DNA of 64,000 bases from Rhodanobacter sp. B05 (lineage in GTDB: Bacteria; Pseudomonadota; Gammaproteobacteria; Xanthomonadales; Rhodanobacteraceae): assembly GCF_002001085.1 (NCBI RefSeq), contig NZ_MUNU01000014.1, positions 1-64,000 of the forward strand, written 5' to 3'. The notes beneath the pieces were generated by a model. It was given only the letters and a program-made list of their open reading frames with translations. It did no database searches and was not told the DNA's origin. This document shows, one piece after another, positions 35,070 through 45,252 of the stretch (positions are counted from its first letter, which is position 1; every line of letters starts with the position of its first letter). A program made the position numbers and the translations under genes.

Positions 35070-35124
35070 CAAACGATCGTTTGAGCATACGTGAAGCCGT
35101 TCCCGCGCGTCAAACGATCGTTTG
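35070..35124 (-). promoter_or_regulatory. Two perfect PsrA-type operators
   Basis: CAAACGATCGTTTG occurs at 35070-35083 and again at 35111-35124, 41 bases apart. It fits the published PsrA half-site pattern (G/C)AAAC-N2-4-GTTT(G/C). The first lies 22 bases upstream of psrA; the second is closer to the divergent ndk promoter region. Confidence 0.85.
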
Positions 35125-35175
35125 CCAAGCCCTGCGCGCTCCTTGCAGATGAGCTAGAATCTGTCAGACTTTAGT

Positions 35176-35210
35176 GGGCTAAATCCTCAATCCTTGTCAG
35201 GTTTAGTCCC
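35176..35210 (+). other. Leader stem-loop ahead of ndk
   Basis: GGGCTAAA (35176-35183) can pair with TTTAGTCCC (35202-35210) with one bulged base. It lies about 60 bases before the ndk start. Weak evidence for regulation; recorded because the arms are distinct from the GC-rich background. Confidence 0.3.
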
Positions 35211-35271
35211 TTTGCCGGTCCAGGCCGGCCCGACCACCTTCCTTGAAATCCGTTTGCCGGAGCAGATTCCC

Positions 35272-35697
35272 ATGGCGCTGGAGCGCACCCTTTCCATCAT
35301 CAAGCCCGATGCCGTCGCCAAGAACGTCATCGGCGAAATCTACGCACGTTTCGAAAAAGCTGGCCTGAAAATCGTCGCCGCCCGCATGAAGCAGTTGTCG
35401 CGCCAGGAAGCCGAAGGCTTTTATGCGGTGCATCGCGAGCGTCCGTTCTTCAAGGCGCTGGTCGAGTTCATGATCTCAGGTCCGGTGATGATCACCGCGC
35501 TGGAAGGCGAGAACGCCGTGCTTGCTCATCGCGACCTGATGGGCGCCACCAACCCGAAGGAAGCCGCGCCGGGCACGATCCGCGCCGACTTCGCCGACTC
35601 CATTGACGCCAATGCCGTGCATGGTTCCGACGCCGTCGACACCGCCAAGGTGGAGATTGCGTATTTCTTCGCCGCGACCGAAATCGCTTCAAGGTAA
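35272..35697 (+). CDS. ndk: Nucleoside diphosphate kinase
   Basis: Balances nucleoside triphosphate pools by ping-pong phosphate transfer. The 141-residue product is full length, with the phospho-histidine H117 in NAVHGSDA and the nucleotide-binding RERPFF and RDLMGATNP segments. The ATG at 35272 begins the standard [15 protein letters not shown]; the frame extends upstream without meaning. rlmN follows two bases after the stop: ndk-rlmN-pilF-rodZ are tightly packed. Confidence 0.97.
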   Translation: MALERTLSIIKPDAVAKNVIGEIYARFEKAGLKIVAARMKQLSRQEAEGFYAVHRERPFFKALVEFMISGPVMITALEGENAVLAHRDLMGATNPKEAAPGTIRADFADSIDANAVHGSDAVDTAKVEIAYFFAATEIASR

Positions 35698-35699
35698 CC

Positions 35700-36830
35700 A
35701 TGCACGAAGTTGTCGCCAGCTCCACCAAGGTCAACCTGCTCGATTTCGATCGCCAGGGTCTGCGTGATTTCTTCACGCAGATCGGCGAGAAGCCGTATCG
35801 CGCCGAGCAGGTGATGAAGTGGATCTACCACGACCTGGAAGACAACTTCGAGAACATGACCGACGTGGGCAAGGCGCTGCGCGCCAAGCTCACCGAGGTC
35901 TGCTACATCGGCGCACCGAAGACGCTGCTGGACAAGGCCGCCACTGACGGTACCCACAAGTGGCTGCTGGGCATGGACAGCGGCAACGCGATCGAGACGG
36001 TGTACATCCCCGAGCCGACCCGCGGCACCTTGTGCGTGTCCTCGCAGATCGGTTGCGCGCTGAACTGCAGCTTCTGCTCCACCGGCGCGCAGGGTTTCAA
36101 CCGCAACCTGTCCACCGCCGAGATCATTGGCCAGGTGTGGGTGGCGGCGAAGTATCTCGGCAACATCACCCATCAGAATCGTCGCATCACCAACGTGGTG
36201 ATGATGGGCATGGGCGAGCCGCTGGCGAACTTCGAGAATGTGGTGCGGGCGATGAAGTTGATGCGCGACGACCTGGGCTTCGGCCTGGCCGCCAAGCGCG
36301 TCACGCTGTCCACCGCCGGCATGGTGCCGCTGATCGACCAGTTGTCGGACGCGATCGACGTGTCGCTGGCGGTCTCGCTGCATGCGGCCAATGACGAATT
36401 GCGCACCGAGCTGGTGCCGATCAACAAGCGTTATCCGATCGCCGAGCTGCTGGCGGCCTGCCAGCGCTGGGTCGCACGCAAGCCGCGCACCTCGATCACC
36501 TTCGAATACACGCTGATGAAGGGCGTCAACGACCAGCCCGAGCACGCCCGCCAGCTGATCAAGCTGATGCGCAAGCTGCCGACCTGCAAGGTCAACCTGA
36601 TTCCGTTCAATCCATTCCCCGGCACCCGCTACGAGCGCTCGGACGCGAACGACATCCGCGACTTCCAGACGCAGCTGTTGAATGCGGGTGTGCTGACCAT
36701 GCTGCGGCGTACCCGCGGCGACGATATCGATGCGGCCTGCGGCCAGCTGGCCGGGCAGGTCACGGATCGCACACGGCGCAGTGCCGATCTGCGCAAACGC
36801 CAGGACGAGGGAGCTTTGCATGCGATTTGA
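35700..36830 (+). CDS. rlmN: Dual-specificity 23S rRNA/tRNA (adenine-C2)-methyltransferase RlmN
   Basis: Radical-SAM enzyme methylating C2 of A2503 in 23S rRNA and A37 of some tRNAs. The 376-residue product has the cluster-binding CxxxCxxC at C119, C123 and C126 ([12 protein letters not shown]) and the SAM/substrate segments [13 protein letters not shown] and [11 protein letters not shown]. The C-terminal cysteine that is transiently methylated lies in [13 protein letters not shown]. It overlaps the next gene, pilF, by 11 bases. Confidence 0.97.
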   Translation: MHEVVASSTKVNLLDFDRQGLRDFFTQIGEKPYRAEQVMKWIYHDLEDNFENMTDVGKALRAKLTEVCYIGAPKTLLDKAATDGTHKWLLGMDSGNAIETVYIPEPTRGTLCVSSQIGCALNCSFCSTGAQGFNRNLSTAEIIGQVWVAAKYLGNITHQNRRITNVVMMGMGEPLANFENVVRAMKLMRDDLGFGLAAKRVTLSTAGMVPLIDQLSDAIDVSLAVSLHAANDELRTELVPINKRYPIAELLAACQRWVARKPRTSITFEYTLMKGVNDQPEHARQLIKLMRKLPTCKVNLIPFNPFPGTRYERSDANDIRDFQTQLLNAGVLTMLRRTRGDDIDAACGQLAGQVTDRTRRSADLRKRQDEGALHAI

Positions 36831-37608
36831 CCGGGCCTTGATTCTCTGCCTGCTGCTGCCGCTGGCAGGCTGCATCACCACGCACACCAGCAGCAACAGC
36901 CTGGGCAAGCCCTTGCCGCAGGAAAGCAAGGCCGACCAGGCCAAGGATGCCGCCCGCGTGCATACGGAGCTGGGCCAGCATTACCTCGCCAGCGGCGACC
37001 TGCAGACGGCCTTGGCCAAATTGCAGATGGCGCTCCAGTTCGACCCCAACTACGCCCCGGCGCACACGGTCATTGCCTACATCTACGAGCGCATCGGGCG
37101 AACGGCAGACGCCGAAATCAACTACCGCAAGGCGGTCGAGCTTGAGCCGAACAAGGGTGACCCGAACAACAATCTCGGCCAGTTCCTGTGCTCGACCGGC
37201 AAGTATGCCGAGGGTGAAACCTATTTCCGCAAGGCGGTCACCGATCCGTTCTATGCCACCCCCGCCGTTGCCCTGACCAACGCCGGCGTTTGCCAGTTGC
37301 GCGCCGGCGACAAAGTCAGGGCTGAAGCCGATTTTCGTGACGCCATCGCGCGAAATCCCAACGATGGCGAGGCACTCTTCCAGCTCGCCGACCTGCTGTA
37401 TCAGAGGAAGGACGCGTTTCGTGCAAGGGCCTTCCTGCAGCGTTTCGACGCGCTGGGCAAGCCGACTGCCGCTTCGCTCAAACTGGGGCACGACATCGAA
37501 ACAAGCATGGGCAACCCGGAGGGGGCCCGAAATTACAGCAAGCGACTGCTTGGCCAGTTCCCGGACTCGGAACAGGCGCACGCTCTTGAATCCGCCAACA
37601 GCCCATGA
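36820..37608 (+). CDS. pilF: Type IV pilus biogenesis/stability lipoprotein PilF (PilW)
   Basis: Outer-membrane lipoprotein pilotin needed for secretin assembly of type IV pili. The 262-residue product has a lipoprotein signal ([13 protein letters not shown]) and about four to six TPR units (for example [20 protein letters not shown], then [20 protein letters not shown]). Its place between rlmN and rodZ is a well-conserved gene order in gammaproteobacteria. ATG 36820 overlaps the rlmN end; the stop overlaps the rodZ ATG (ATGA). Confidence 0.93.
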   Translation: MRFDRALILCLLLPLAGCITTHTSSNSLGKPLPQESKADQAKDAARVHTELGQHYLASGDLQTALAKLQMALQFDPNYAPAHTVIAYIYERIGRTADAEINYRKAVELEPNKGDPNNNLGQFLCSTGKYAEGETYFRKAVTDPFYATPAVALTNAGVCQLRAGDKVRAEADFRDAIARNPNDGEALFQLADLLYQRKDAFRARAFLQRFDALGKPTAASLKLGHDIETSMGNPEGARNYSKRLLGQFPDSEQAHALESANSP

Positions 37609-38603
37609 CGCCCATCCAATCCGACACACCCGAGCAGGTACCGAGCAACGCCGAGCTGTTCGGGGATCCTCTGCGCGAGCGCAGCGCAATTCCTGCCGAG
37701 GCCCATGAGCCGAGCTTTGGCAGCCGCTTGCGTGCGGCGCGCGAAGCCCGCGGGCTGGATCTCGAAGCCTGCGCCAACACCTTGAAACTGCCTGCCCGCG
37801 TGCTGCGGAAACTCGAGCTGGATCAGCGCGACGGCATCGACTCAAAGATCTACCTGGGCAGCTACATCGCCAAATACGGGCGTTATCTCGGCATCAACGA
37901 CGCGTCCGTCCAGGTGGAGGTGGATCGCATCCGCCAGATCGAGGCGCCGCTGGTAGCCACCGGCGGCATCTCGCACTCGCGTTTCCTGTTAGATCGCTAC
38001 GCCACCGCGGCCACATACCTCGTGCTGACCCTGGTGATCGCGGTGCCGACGGTCTGGTTCGGCGTGCGCAGCACGCTGGACCGCGATCTCAGCCATCTGG
38101 CCCCGCTGGATGCCGCGCCGGTAGCGCAGCAGGACGCGCCAGGCAACTCCGGCGCGACGGTTGCCGACAGCCAGGTCAGCCATGCGCTGCCTTCGCCGCC
38201 GCCCGGCGCCGCCACGGTGGCGGAGTCGGATCAGCCGCTGATGGCATCGATGGCACCGTTCCCGAACTTGTCCAACGACAACAGCCCGGCCTTGCCCAAG
38301 CCACCCGTGGCGGCGGTCGACGCCGGTCGTGGTGACCACAGCCTGGATCTGACGCTCTCGGCACCGAGCTGGGTCGAGGTGATCCAGGCCGACGGATCGC
38401 GCCTGGAATATGGCCTGTTGCCGGCCGGCAGTCACAAGACTTATCACAGCGACCAGCCGCTGGATGTGCGCATCGGCAATGTCAGTGGCACCCAGGTCGA
38501 GATCGATGGCCAGGCGGTCGGACTGGACGATTTCCGCCACGCCAACGTGGCGCATTTCCGCATGCAAATGCAGGACGGCAAGGCCTCCGCCGCCAGTCTC
38601 TGA
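37605..38603 (+). CDS. rodZ: Cytoskeleton protein RodZ
   Basis: Bitopic membrane protein linking MreB filaments to the elongation machinery and keeping rod shape. The 332-residue product has an N-terminal HTH_25 domain (SFGSRLRAAREARGLDLEAC and onward, residues ~36-105), one transmembrane helix (YLVLTLVIAVPTVWFGV, ~138-155), a Pro/Ala-rich linker, and a C-terminal periplasmic DUF4115 beta domain (LTLSAPSWVEVIQADGSRLE). Translationally coupled to pilF. Confidence 0.93.
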   Translation: MTPIQSDTPEQVPSNAELFGDPLRERSAIPAEAHEPSFGSRLRAAREARGLDLEACANTLKLPARVLRKLELDQRDGIDSKIYLGSYIAKYGRYLGINDASVQVEVDRIRQIEAPLVATGGISHSRFLLDRYATAATYLVLTLVIAVPTVWFGVRSTLDRDLSHLAPLDAAPVAQQDAPGNSGATVADSQVSHALPSPPPGAATVAESDQPLMASMAPFPNLSNDNSPALPKPPVAAVDAGRGDHSLDLTLSAPSWVEVIQADGSRLEYGLLPAGSHKTYHSDQPLDVRIGNVSGTQVEIDGQAVGLDDFRHANVAHFRMQMQDGKASAASL

Positions 38604-38750
38604 TCGCGTGGCGGACCGCTCGGCGCGACCCATTTCGGTTATGCTTGCGCATTGCCTGCCCGACGATAAGGCGGGCAGGCTCCGTACACCCTTTTGTTTA
38701 CCGCGCTGCACCGCGCCGAGCGGGTGCGCAGCCTCTTGAACGGTGATTGC

Positions 38751-39401
38751 ATGGCTTTTGAAGAATACGACAAGTACGAACAGAGCGAGTTGGTGCAGAA
38801 ATGGCTGCGCGAGAACGGTGTTTCCATCGTCGTTGGCGTGCTTATCGGTCTGGTCGGCATTTTCGGGTGGCAGCAATGGCGCAGTCATCAGGCTCGCAAC
38901 GAGAGCGCCGCATCGCAGCTTTACCAGCAGGCGCGGATCGCCCAGTTGTCGGGCAAGTCGGATGTCGCCGCACAGTCGGTTGACCAGTTGATGAAGGATT
39001 ACGCGAAGTCGCCCTACACGGTGTTCGCCGTCACCGATCGCGCCCAGCAGCAGGTGCAGGACAAGCAGTTGGACAAGGCCGAGGCCTCTTTGCAGTGGGC
39101 GGTGAGCCACGCCACGGAGGCGCCGCTGAAGTCGTTGACGCTGCTGCGGCTCGCACGCGTGGAGTTGGCCCGCGACCAGGCCAAGACCGCGTTGGCCACG
39201 CTCGAGCAGGTACCTGCCGACAGCTTCCAGGGGCTGGCGCAGGAACTCCGCGGCGATGTGCTGGTCAAGCTTGGACGCCCGGACGACGCGCGCAAGGCCT
39301 ACCAGACGGCCATGTCGGTACTGAGCGAGGATGCGCCGCAACGCGGCGTCTTGCAGATGAAACTCGATGATTTGGCCGTGGCCGGGAAGCAGGGTGCATG
39401 A
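38751..39401 (+). CDS. yfgM: YfgM family tetratricopeptide protein
   Basis: Inner-membrane protein with one N-terminal helix (GVSIVVGVLIGLVGIFGWQQ) and a periplasmic TPR-like domain; known partner of the SecYEG-PpiD export apparatus in E. coli. Length is 216 residues. The ATG at 38751 (MAFEEYDKYEQSELVQKWLR) matches the family start, and the upstream open frame is not conserved. Its stop overlaps the start of bamB (ATGA). The ispG and hisS genes found between rodZ and yfgM in enterobacteria are not here. Confidence 0.92.
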   Translation: MAFEEYDKYEQSELVQKWLRENGVSIVVGVLIGLVGIFGWQQWRSHQARNESAASQLYQQARIAQLSGKSDVAAQSVDQLMKDYAKSPYTVFAVTDRAQQQVQDKQLDKAEASLQWAVSHATEAPLKSLTLLRLARVELARDQAKTALATLEQVPADSFQGLAQELRGDVLVKLGRPDDARKAYQTAMSVLSEDAPQRGVLQMKLDDLAVAGKQGA

Positions 39402-40594
39402 AAAGATTTCTGTGGGTCACACTGGCTTCGCTGGTAACCCTCGCCGGTTGCCATTCGTTCAAGAAGGAAAACGTCCAGCCGCCGATGCCGCTGGCCAAGG
39501 ATTTCAAGCCGACCGTGCAGGTCACCCGCCTGTGGCGCACGCGGGTGGGCGACGGTGCCGCCGAGAGCGGTGTGCGGCTGCGTCCGACCGTGGTCGATGG
39601 CGTGCTGTACGCCGACAGCACGGACGGCAAGCTGGCAGCGATTGACGCGGCCAGCGGCAAGACCTTGTGGTCGAAGAGTTCGAGCACCCATGGCTGGTTC
39701 GGCTGGGGCGACAAGAAGCGCAAGGATGCCATGTATGCCGGCGGCCCGGCGGTCAATGGCGACCTGCTTGCCGTCGGCACCCTCGATGGCCACGTCTATG
39801 GCGTGAACGCCAAGGACGGCAGCCCGCGCTGGGAGGCCGAGCTGGATACCCAGGTGCTCACCTCGCCGGTGATTCTCGGCGATCTGGTGGTGGTGCGCGG
39901 TGGCGATGGCCGGATCTATGCGCTGGATGCCGCCACCGGCAAGCGCCGCTGGGTTTACGACCAGGGCAACGTGCCACTGTTGAGCATACGAGGCAACGGT
40001 GAGCTGCTGGTGGCCAATGGCGTGGTGTTCTACGGCAGCGATGACGGCCTGCTGGTGGCGCTGCGCCTGGACAATGGCGCCAAGCTGTGGGAGCAGCGCC
40101 TGGCCAGCGGCGAAGGCCGCACCGATATTGAGCGGCTGGACGACGCCGACGGCAGCATCCTGCTGGATGGCAGCACGCTTTATGCCGCGGCTTATCACGG
40201 CAACCTGGTGGCGGTGGATGGCCCGAGCGGGCGCCCGCTGTGGACACGTCAGTTCTCCACCTACACCTCGCTGGCGGTCAAGGACAACAGCATTTTCGGG
40301 GTCGATGACAATTCCGAGGTGTGGGCGTTCGACAAGAGCGCCGGCGCCGACATGTGGAAGAACGCCTCGCTCAAGTACCGCTGGCTCACCGGGCCGGCCG
40401 TGCAGGGCAACTACGTGGTGGTCGGCGACATGGAAGGCTATGTGCACTGGCTGCAGGTCGGGGACGGCGCGCTCGCCGCACGCGAACGGCTGTCCAAGAA
40501 GGCTATCCGCGCGCAGCCGCTGGTGGTGGGCGACACTGTCTATGTCGAGGACGTGAAGGGCCATATCGGCGCCTATCGCCTGTCCTCGCCCTGA
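39398..40594 (+). CDS. bamB: Outer-membrane protein assembly factor BamB
   Basis: Lipoprotein of the BAM complex that folds outer-membrane proteins. The 398-residue product has a lipobox (LASLVTLAGC, lipid Cys at residue 18) and an eight-bladed beta-propeller of PQQ-like repeats (for example AAIDAASGKTLWSKS, YALDAATGKRRWVYD and VAVDGPSGRPLWTRQF). It is coupled to yfgM by a four-base overlap and lies 22 bases before der. Confidence 0.96.
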   Translation: MKRFLWVTLASLVTLAGCHSFKKENVQPPMPLAKDFKPTVQVTRLWRTRVGDGAAESGVRLRPTVVDGVLYADSTDGKLAAIDAASGKTLWSKSSSTHGWFGWGDKKRKDAMYAGGPAVNGDLLAVGTLDGHVYGVNAKDGSPRWEAELDTQVLTSPVILGDLVVVRGGDGRIYALDAATGKRRWVYDQGNVPLLSIRGNGELLVANGVVFYGSDDGLLVALRLDNGAKLWEQRLASGEGRTDIERLDDADGSILLDGSTLYAAAYHGNLVAVDGPSGRPLWTRQFSTYTSLAVKDNSIFGVDDNSEVWAFDKSAGADMWKNASLKYRWLTGPAVQGNYVVVGDMEGYVHWLQVGDGALAARERLSKKAIRAQPLVVGDTVYVEDVKGHIGAYRLSSP

Positions 40595-40616
40595 TCGCCG
40601 GAACGAAGTCACCATC

Positions 40617-42020
40617 ATGCTGCCCGTCGTTGCGTTGGTTGGTCGTCCGAATGTCGGTAAATCGACCCTGTTCAACGTGCTCACGCGCAGCCGCGACGCC
40701 CTGGTTGCAGACATGCCGGGGGTTACCCGTGATCGTCATTACGGTGCCTGCCACGGCGGCGAGCGCCCGTTCCTGGTAGTCGACACCGGCGGCTTGTCCG
40801 GGGTCGAGGAGGCCATGGACGTGCTCACCGCGAAGCAGGTACGCCTTGCGATCGAGGAAGCGCAGGTGCTGGTCTTCGTGGTCGATGCGCGCGACGGGCT
40901 ACTGCCGCAGGACCACGTGATCCTGGCCGAGCTGCGGCGCAGCGGCAAGCCGATCGTCGCTGCGGTCAACAAGACGGACGGCCTCGACGAGCAGGCCGCG
41001 CTGGCGGAGTTTGCCGCGTTCGGCATCGCCACCACCGTGCCGTTGTCCGCCGCGCACAATCGTGGCACCGACGATCTGATCCAGGTCGTGCTGCCGCTGT
41101 TGCCTGCCGATGAGGACACCACGGACGACGCAGCGAACGAGGATGGCAGCATCCGCGTGGCCATCGTCGGTCGGCCGAACGCCGGCAAGTCGACCCTGAT
41201 CAACCGACTGCTGGGCGAGGAGCGGTTGATCGTCTCCGACGTGGCCGGCACCACGCGCGATCCGATCCGGGTGCCGCTGGAGCGCGACGGCAAGCGTTAC
41301 ACCCTGATCGACACCGCCGGCATCCGACGCAAGGCGCGGGTCGAGGAGGCGGTGGAGAAATTCAGCGTGATCAAGACGCTGCAGTCGATCGCCGCCGCCC
41401 AGGTGGTGGTGATGATGATCGACGCCCGCGAGAACCTCGCCGACCAGGATCTCACCCTGATCGGCCATGCGATCGACGAGGGCAGGGCGCTGGTGATCGC
41501 GCTCAACAAGTGGGATGGCCTGGATGCCTATCAGCGCGACGAGTGCCTGCGCGCGCTTGATCGCCGGCTGGTCTTCGTTGAATGGGCCAAGCGGGTGCAC
41601 GTCTCGGCGCTGCACGGTTCGGGCCTGCGCGAATTGATGCGTGCGGTGGTGCGTGCGCATGCCTCGGCGACCAAGGTGCTGGTCTCGTCTGATCTGACCA
41701 AGACGCTGGAAACCGCCTACGAGAGCTACCAGCCGCCGCTGGTCAACGGTCATGCGCCGAAGCTGCGTTTTGCGCATCCCGGCGGCACCAACCCGCCGAC
41801 CATCGTGATCCACGGCACGCGCACCAAGCACATCGCACCGGCCTACCAGCGCTACCTGGAGAATTTCTTCCGCAAGCGCTACAAGCTGGAAGGCACGCCG
41901 ATCCGGATTGCCTTCCGCGAAGGCGAAAACCCGTACGCGGGGCGCAAGAAGGTGTTGACCAAGGAACAGCAGCACAAGGCCCGGCGCCGGTTGAGCGAGC
42001 TGATCAAGCGCACGCGCTGA
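40617..42020 (+). CDS. der: Ribosome biogenesis GTPase Der (EngA)
   Basis: Essential GTPase for 50S subunit maturation. The 467-residue product has two tandem G domains with P-loops GRPNVGKSTLFN (near residue 9) and GRPNAGKSTLIN (near residue 185), both with DxxG and NKxD motifs (NKTDGLD; NKWDGLD), then a C-terminal KH-like domain rich in basic residues (FFRKRYKLEGTPIRIAFREG). It converges with a GNAT gene 20 bases after its stop. Confidence 0.97.
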   Translation: MLPVVALVGRPNVGKSTLFNVLTRSRDALVADMPGVTRDRHYGACHGGERPFLVVDTGGLSGVEEAMDVLTAKQVRLAIEEAQVLVFVVDARDGLLPQDHVILAELRRSGKPIVAAVNKTDGLDEQAALAEFAAFGIATTVPLSAAHNRGTDDLIQVVLPLLPADEDTTDDAANEDGSIRVAIVGRPNAGKSTLINRLLGEERLIVSDVAGTTRDPIRVPLERDGKRYTLIDTAGIRRKARVEEAVEKFSVIKTLQSIAAAQVVVMMIDARENLADQDLTLIGHAIDEGRALVIALNKWDGLDAYQRDECLRALDRRLVFVEWAKRVHVSALHGSGLRELMRAVVRAHASATKVLVSSDLTKTLETAYESYQPPLVNGHAPKLRFAHPGGTNPPTIVIHGTRTKHIAPAYQRYLENFFRKRYKLEGTPIRIAFREGENPYAGRKKVLTKEQQHKARRRLSELIKRTR

Positions 42021-42039
42021 GCGGCGGCAGCGGAACCTC

Positions 42040-42630
42040 TCATCCAGGCCTGGTTCGGTCGAGATCCTGCGGGATCAGGCCGTATACCGCCGCATCGCGT
42101 GCATGTCCGTTCACCCATAGCCGGTTGCGGGCGATCGCCTCGCAGGTCGCGCCGATCCTTGCGGCCGTGGCGCGACTCGGCCGATTGTCCGGCAACACGA
42201 CGATCTCGATGCGGATCAGGCCGAGCTGCTCGAAGCCGAAGCGCGCCACCAGCCGCCCTGCCGCGGCCGCCAGACCTTGCCGCTGGCTCGACTGGCGCAC
42301 CCAGTAGCCCAGGTTGGCGCGACGATGGAGTGGTTCGACCTGGTTGAGCCCGACGCCGCCAAGCAGGCGTCCCGTGCTGGCGTCGAACATCGGAAACGCA
42401 AAATGTTCGCCGGACTGCCAGCCGGATCGGCAGTGGCCTACCCAGGCGACAGCCTCGTCCCGCCCATAGCCCGCATGGCACCACGGCAGCCAGCGCCCGA
42501 CGCTGTCCATCGACTCCTGCACCGCCTCGACCAGTTGCGCCACATCATCGTCACGCCACGGCCGCAGCTGCAGCTGCAGCCGTCCGTCGTGAAGTTCGAT
42601 GGCCTCGTCCAGCTTCTCGTTCGCAACCAT
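42040..42630 (-). CDS. GNAT family N-acetyltransferase (RimJ/RimL type)
   Basis: About 196 residues. It shows the RimL-like order: LQLRPWRDDDVAQLVEAVQE near the N-terminus, HFAFPMFDASTGRLLGGVGL (beta strands 2-4), and the acetyl-CoA binding segment YWVRQSSQRQGLAAAAGRLV (Q/R-x-x-G-x-A). The downstream IRIEIVVLPDNRPSRATAAR segment is characteristic. It probably acetylates an N-terminal or small-molecule amine; substrate unknown. Single gene, convergent with der. Confidence 0.88.
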   Translation of the reverse strand: MVANEKLDEAIELHDGRLQLQLRPWRDDDVAQLVEAVQESMDSVGRWLPWCHAGYGRDEAVAWVGHCRSGWQSGEHFAFPMFDASTGRLLGGVGLNQVEPLHRRANLGYWVRQSSQRQGLAAAAGRLVARFGFEQLGLIRIEIVVLPDNRPSRATAARIGATCEAIARNRLWVNGHARDAAVYGLIPQDLDRTRPG

Positions 42631-42705
42631 GCCTGCCTCCCGTTGGCGCGTTGTGCACGTGTGGTCCAGCCCGGATAATGCACGACTTCACACCCAGGCA
42701 TCCGC

Positions 42706-43575
42706 ATGAGCGCACGCATACTCGACGGCAAACGCATCGCACAGGAACTGCTGGGCCAGTTGAGCCTGCGAGTTGCTGCACGGGTGGCGCAGGGGTTGCC
42801 CGCGCCCGGTCTGGCCGTGGTGCTGGTCGGCAGTGATGCCGCCTCGTCGGTGTACGTGCGCAACAAGCGCAGGGCCTGCCATCAGGTCGGTTTTCGTTCG
42901 TTCGACCATGACCTTTCCGCCGACACCACCCAGGCCGAGCTGTTCGCCCTGATCGACCGCCTCAATGCCGACCCGGACGTGCACGGCATCCTGGTGCAGT
43001 CGCCGTTGCCCGCACACATCGACGAGGATGCGCTGGTCGATCGCATCGACCCCGACAAGGACGTGGACGGATTCCAGGCAATCAACGTGGGGCGGCTGGC
43101 CCTGCGCCGGTTCGGCCTGCGCCCGTGCACCCCGCGCGGCGTGATGACCTTGCTCGGGCATACCGATCGTCCCGTGCGCGGCCAGCATGCCGTGGTGGTA
43201 GGCGTGTCCAACCACGTCGGGCGGCCGCTGGTGCTGGAACTGATGATCGCCGGCTGCACGACCACCTCATGCCACCGCTTCACCCGCGACCTGGAGGGCT
43301 TCGTGCGCCAGGCCGATATCGTGATCGTGGCCGTCGGCAAGCCGGGACTGGTCCGGGGCGAATGGATCAAGCCCGGGGCGGTGGTGATCGATGTCGGCAT
43401 CAATCGGCTGGATGATGGTCGGCTGGTCGGTGACGTGGAGTTCGAGCCAGCCGCGGAACGCGCCAGCTGGATCACGCCGGTGCCCGGCGGCGTCGGCCCG
43501 ATGACCGTGGCCACGTTGATGGAGAACACGCTGGAAGCGGCCGAGGCGCGTGCAAAAACGCACGGGAACGGCTGA
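42706..43575 (+). CDS. folD: Bifunctional methylenetetrahydrofolate dehydrogenase/cyclohydrolase FolD
   Basis: Interconverts 5,10-methylene-, 5,10-methenyl- and 10-formyl-tetrahydrofolate. The 289-residue product contains the catalytic Tyr/Lys region ([20 protein letters not shown]), [20 protein letters not shown] with the DVDGF motif ([11 protein letters not shown]), the NADP-binding [10 protein letters not shown] and the C-terminal [20 protein letters not shown]. Two segments differ slightly from E. coli FolD (GVSNHVGRP in place of GASNIVGRP), which is common. Followed by the guaB promoter. Confidence 0.95.
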   Translation: MSARILDGKRIAQELLGQLSLRVAARVAQGLPAPGLAVVLVGSDAASSVYVRNKRRACHQVGFRSFDHDLSADTTQAELFALIDRLNADPDVHGILVQSPLPAHIDEDALVDRIDPDKDVDGFQAINVGRLALRRFGLRPCTPRGVMTLLGHTDRPVRGQHAVVVGVSNHVGRPLVLELMIAGCTTTSCHRFTRDLEGFVRQADIVIVAVGKPGLVRGEWIKPGAVVIDVGINRLDDGRLVGDVEFEPAAERASWITPVPGGVGPMTVATLMENTLEAAEARAKTHGNG

Positions 43576-45114
<1,539 letters not shown>

Positions 45115-45116
45115 AG

Positions 45117-45246
45117 TCCTCTCCCCGTGCGCAGCTCGGGGAGAGGGTTGGATGAGGGGGCTTTCGCTCTTCACCCGTAACCAAAACGCAAAAGCGCCCC
45201 CTCACCCCAGCCCTCTCCCCCGGCTGTGCCGGGGGAGAGGGAGCAC
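45117..45246. repeat. CTCTCCCC-type double-hairpin repeat between guaB and guaA
   Basis: The left hairpin is CCTCTCCCCG ... CGGGGAGAGG followed by GTTGGATGAGGGGG; the right part is CCCCCTCACCCCAGCC then CTCTCCCCC ... GGGGGAGAGGGAG. It is related to the copy at 18970-19106. The terminal GAGGGAG is placed about nine bases before the guaA ATG and is the best Shine-Dalgarno for that gene. Confidence 0.75.
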
Positions 45247-45252
45247 AAAGCC

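Noticed and set aside
38604-38750. Deletion of ispG and hisS between rodZ and yfgM
   Set aside because: The enterobacterial order is not the rule in Xanthomonadales; with no relative to compare, absence here is not evidence of deletion.
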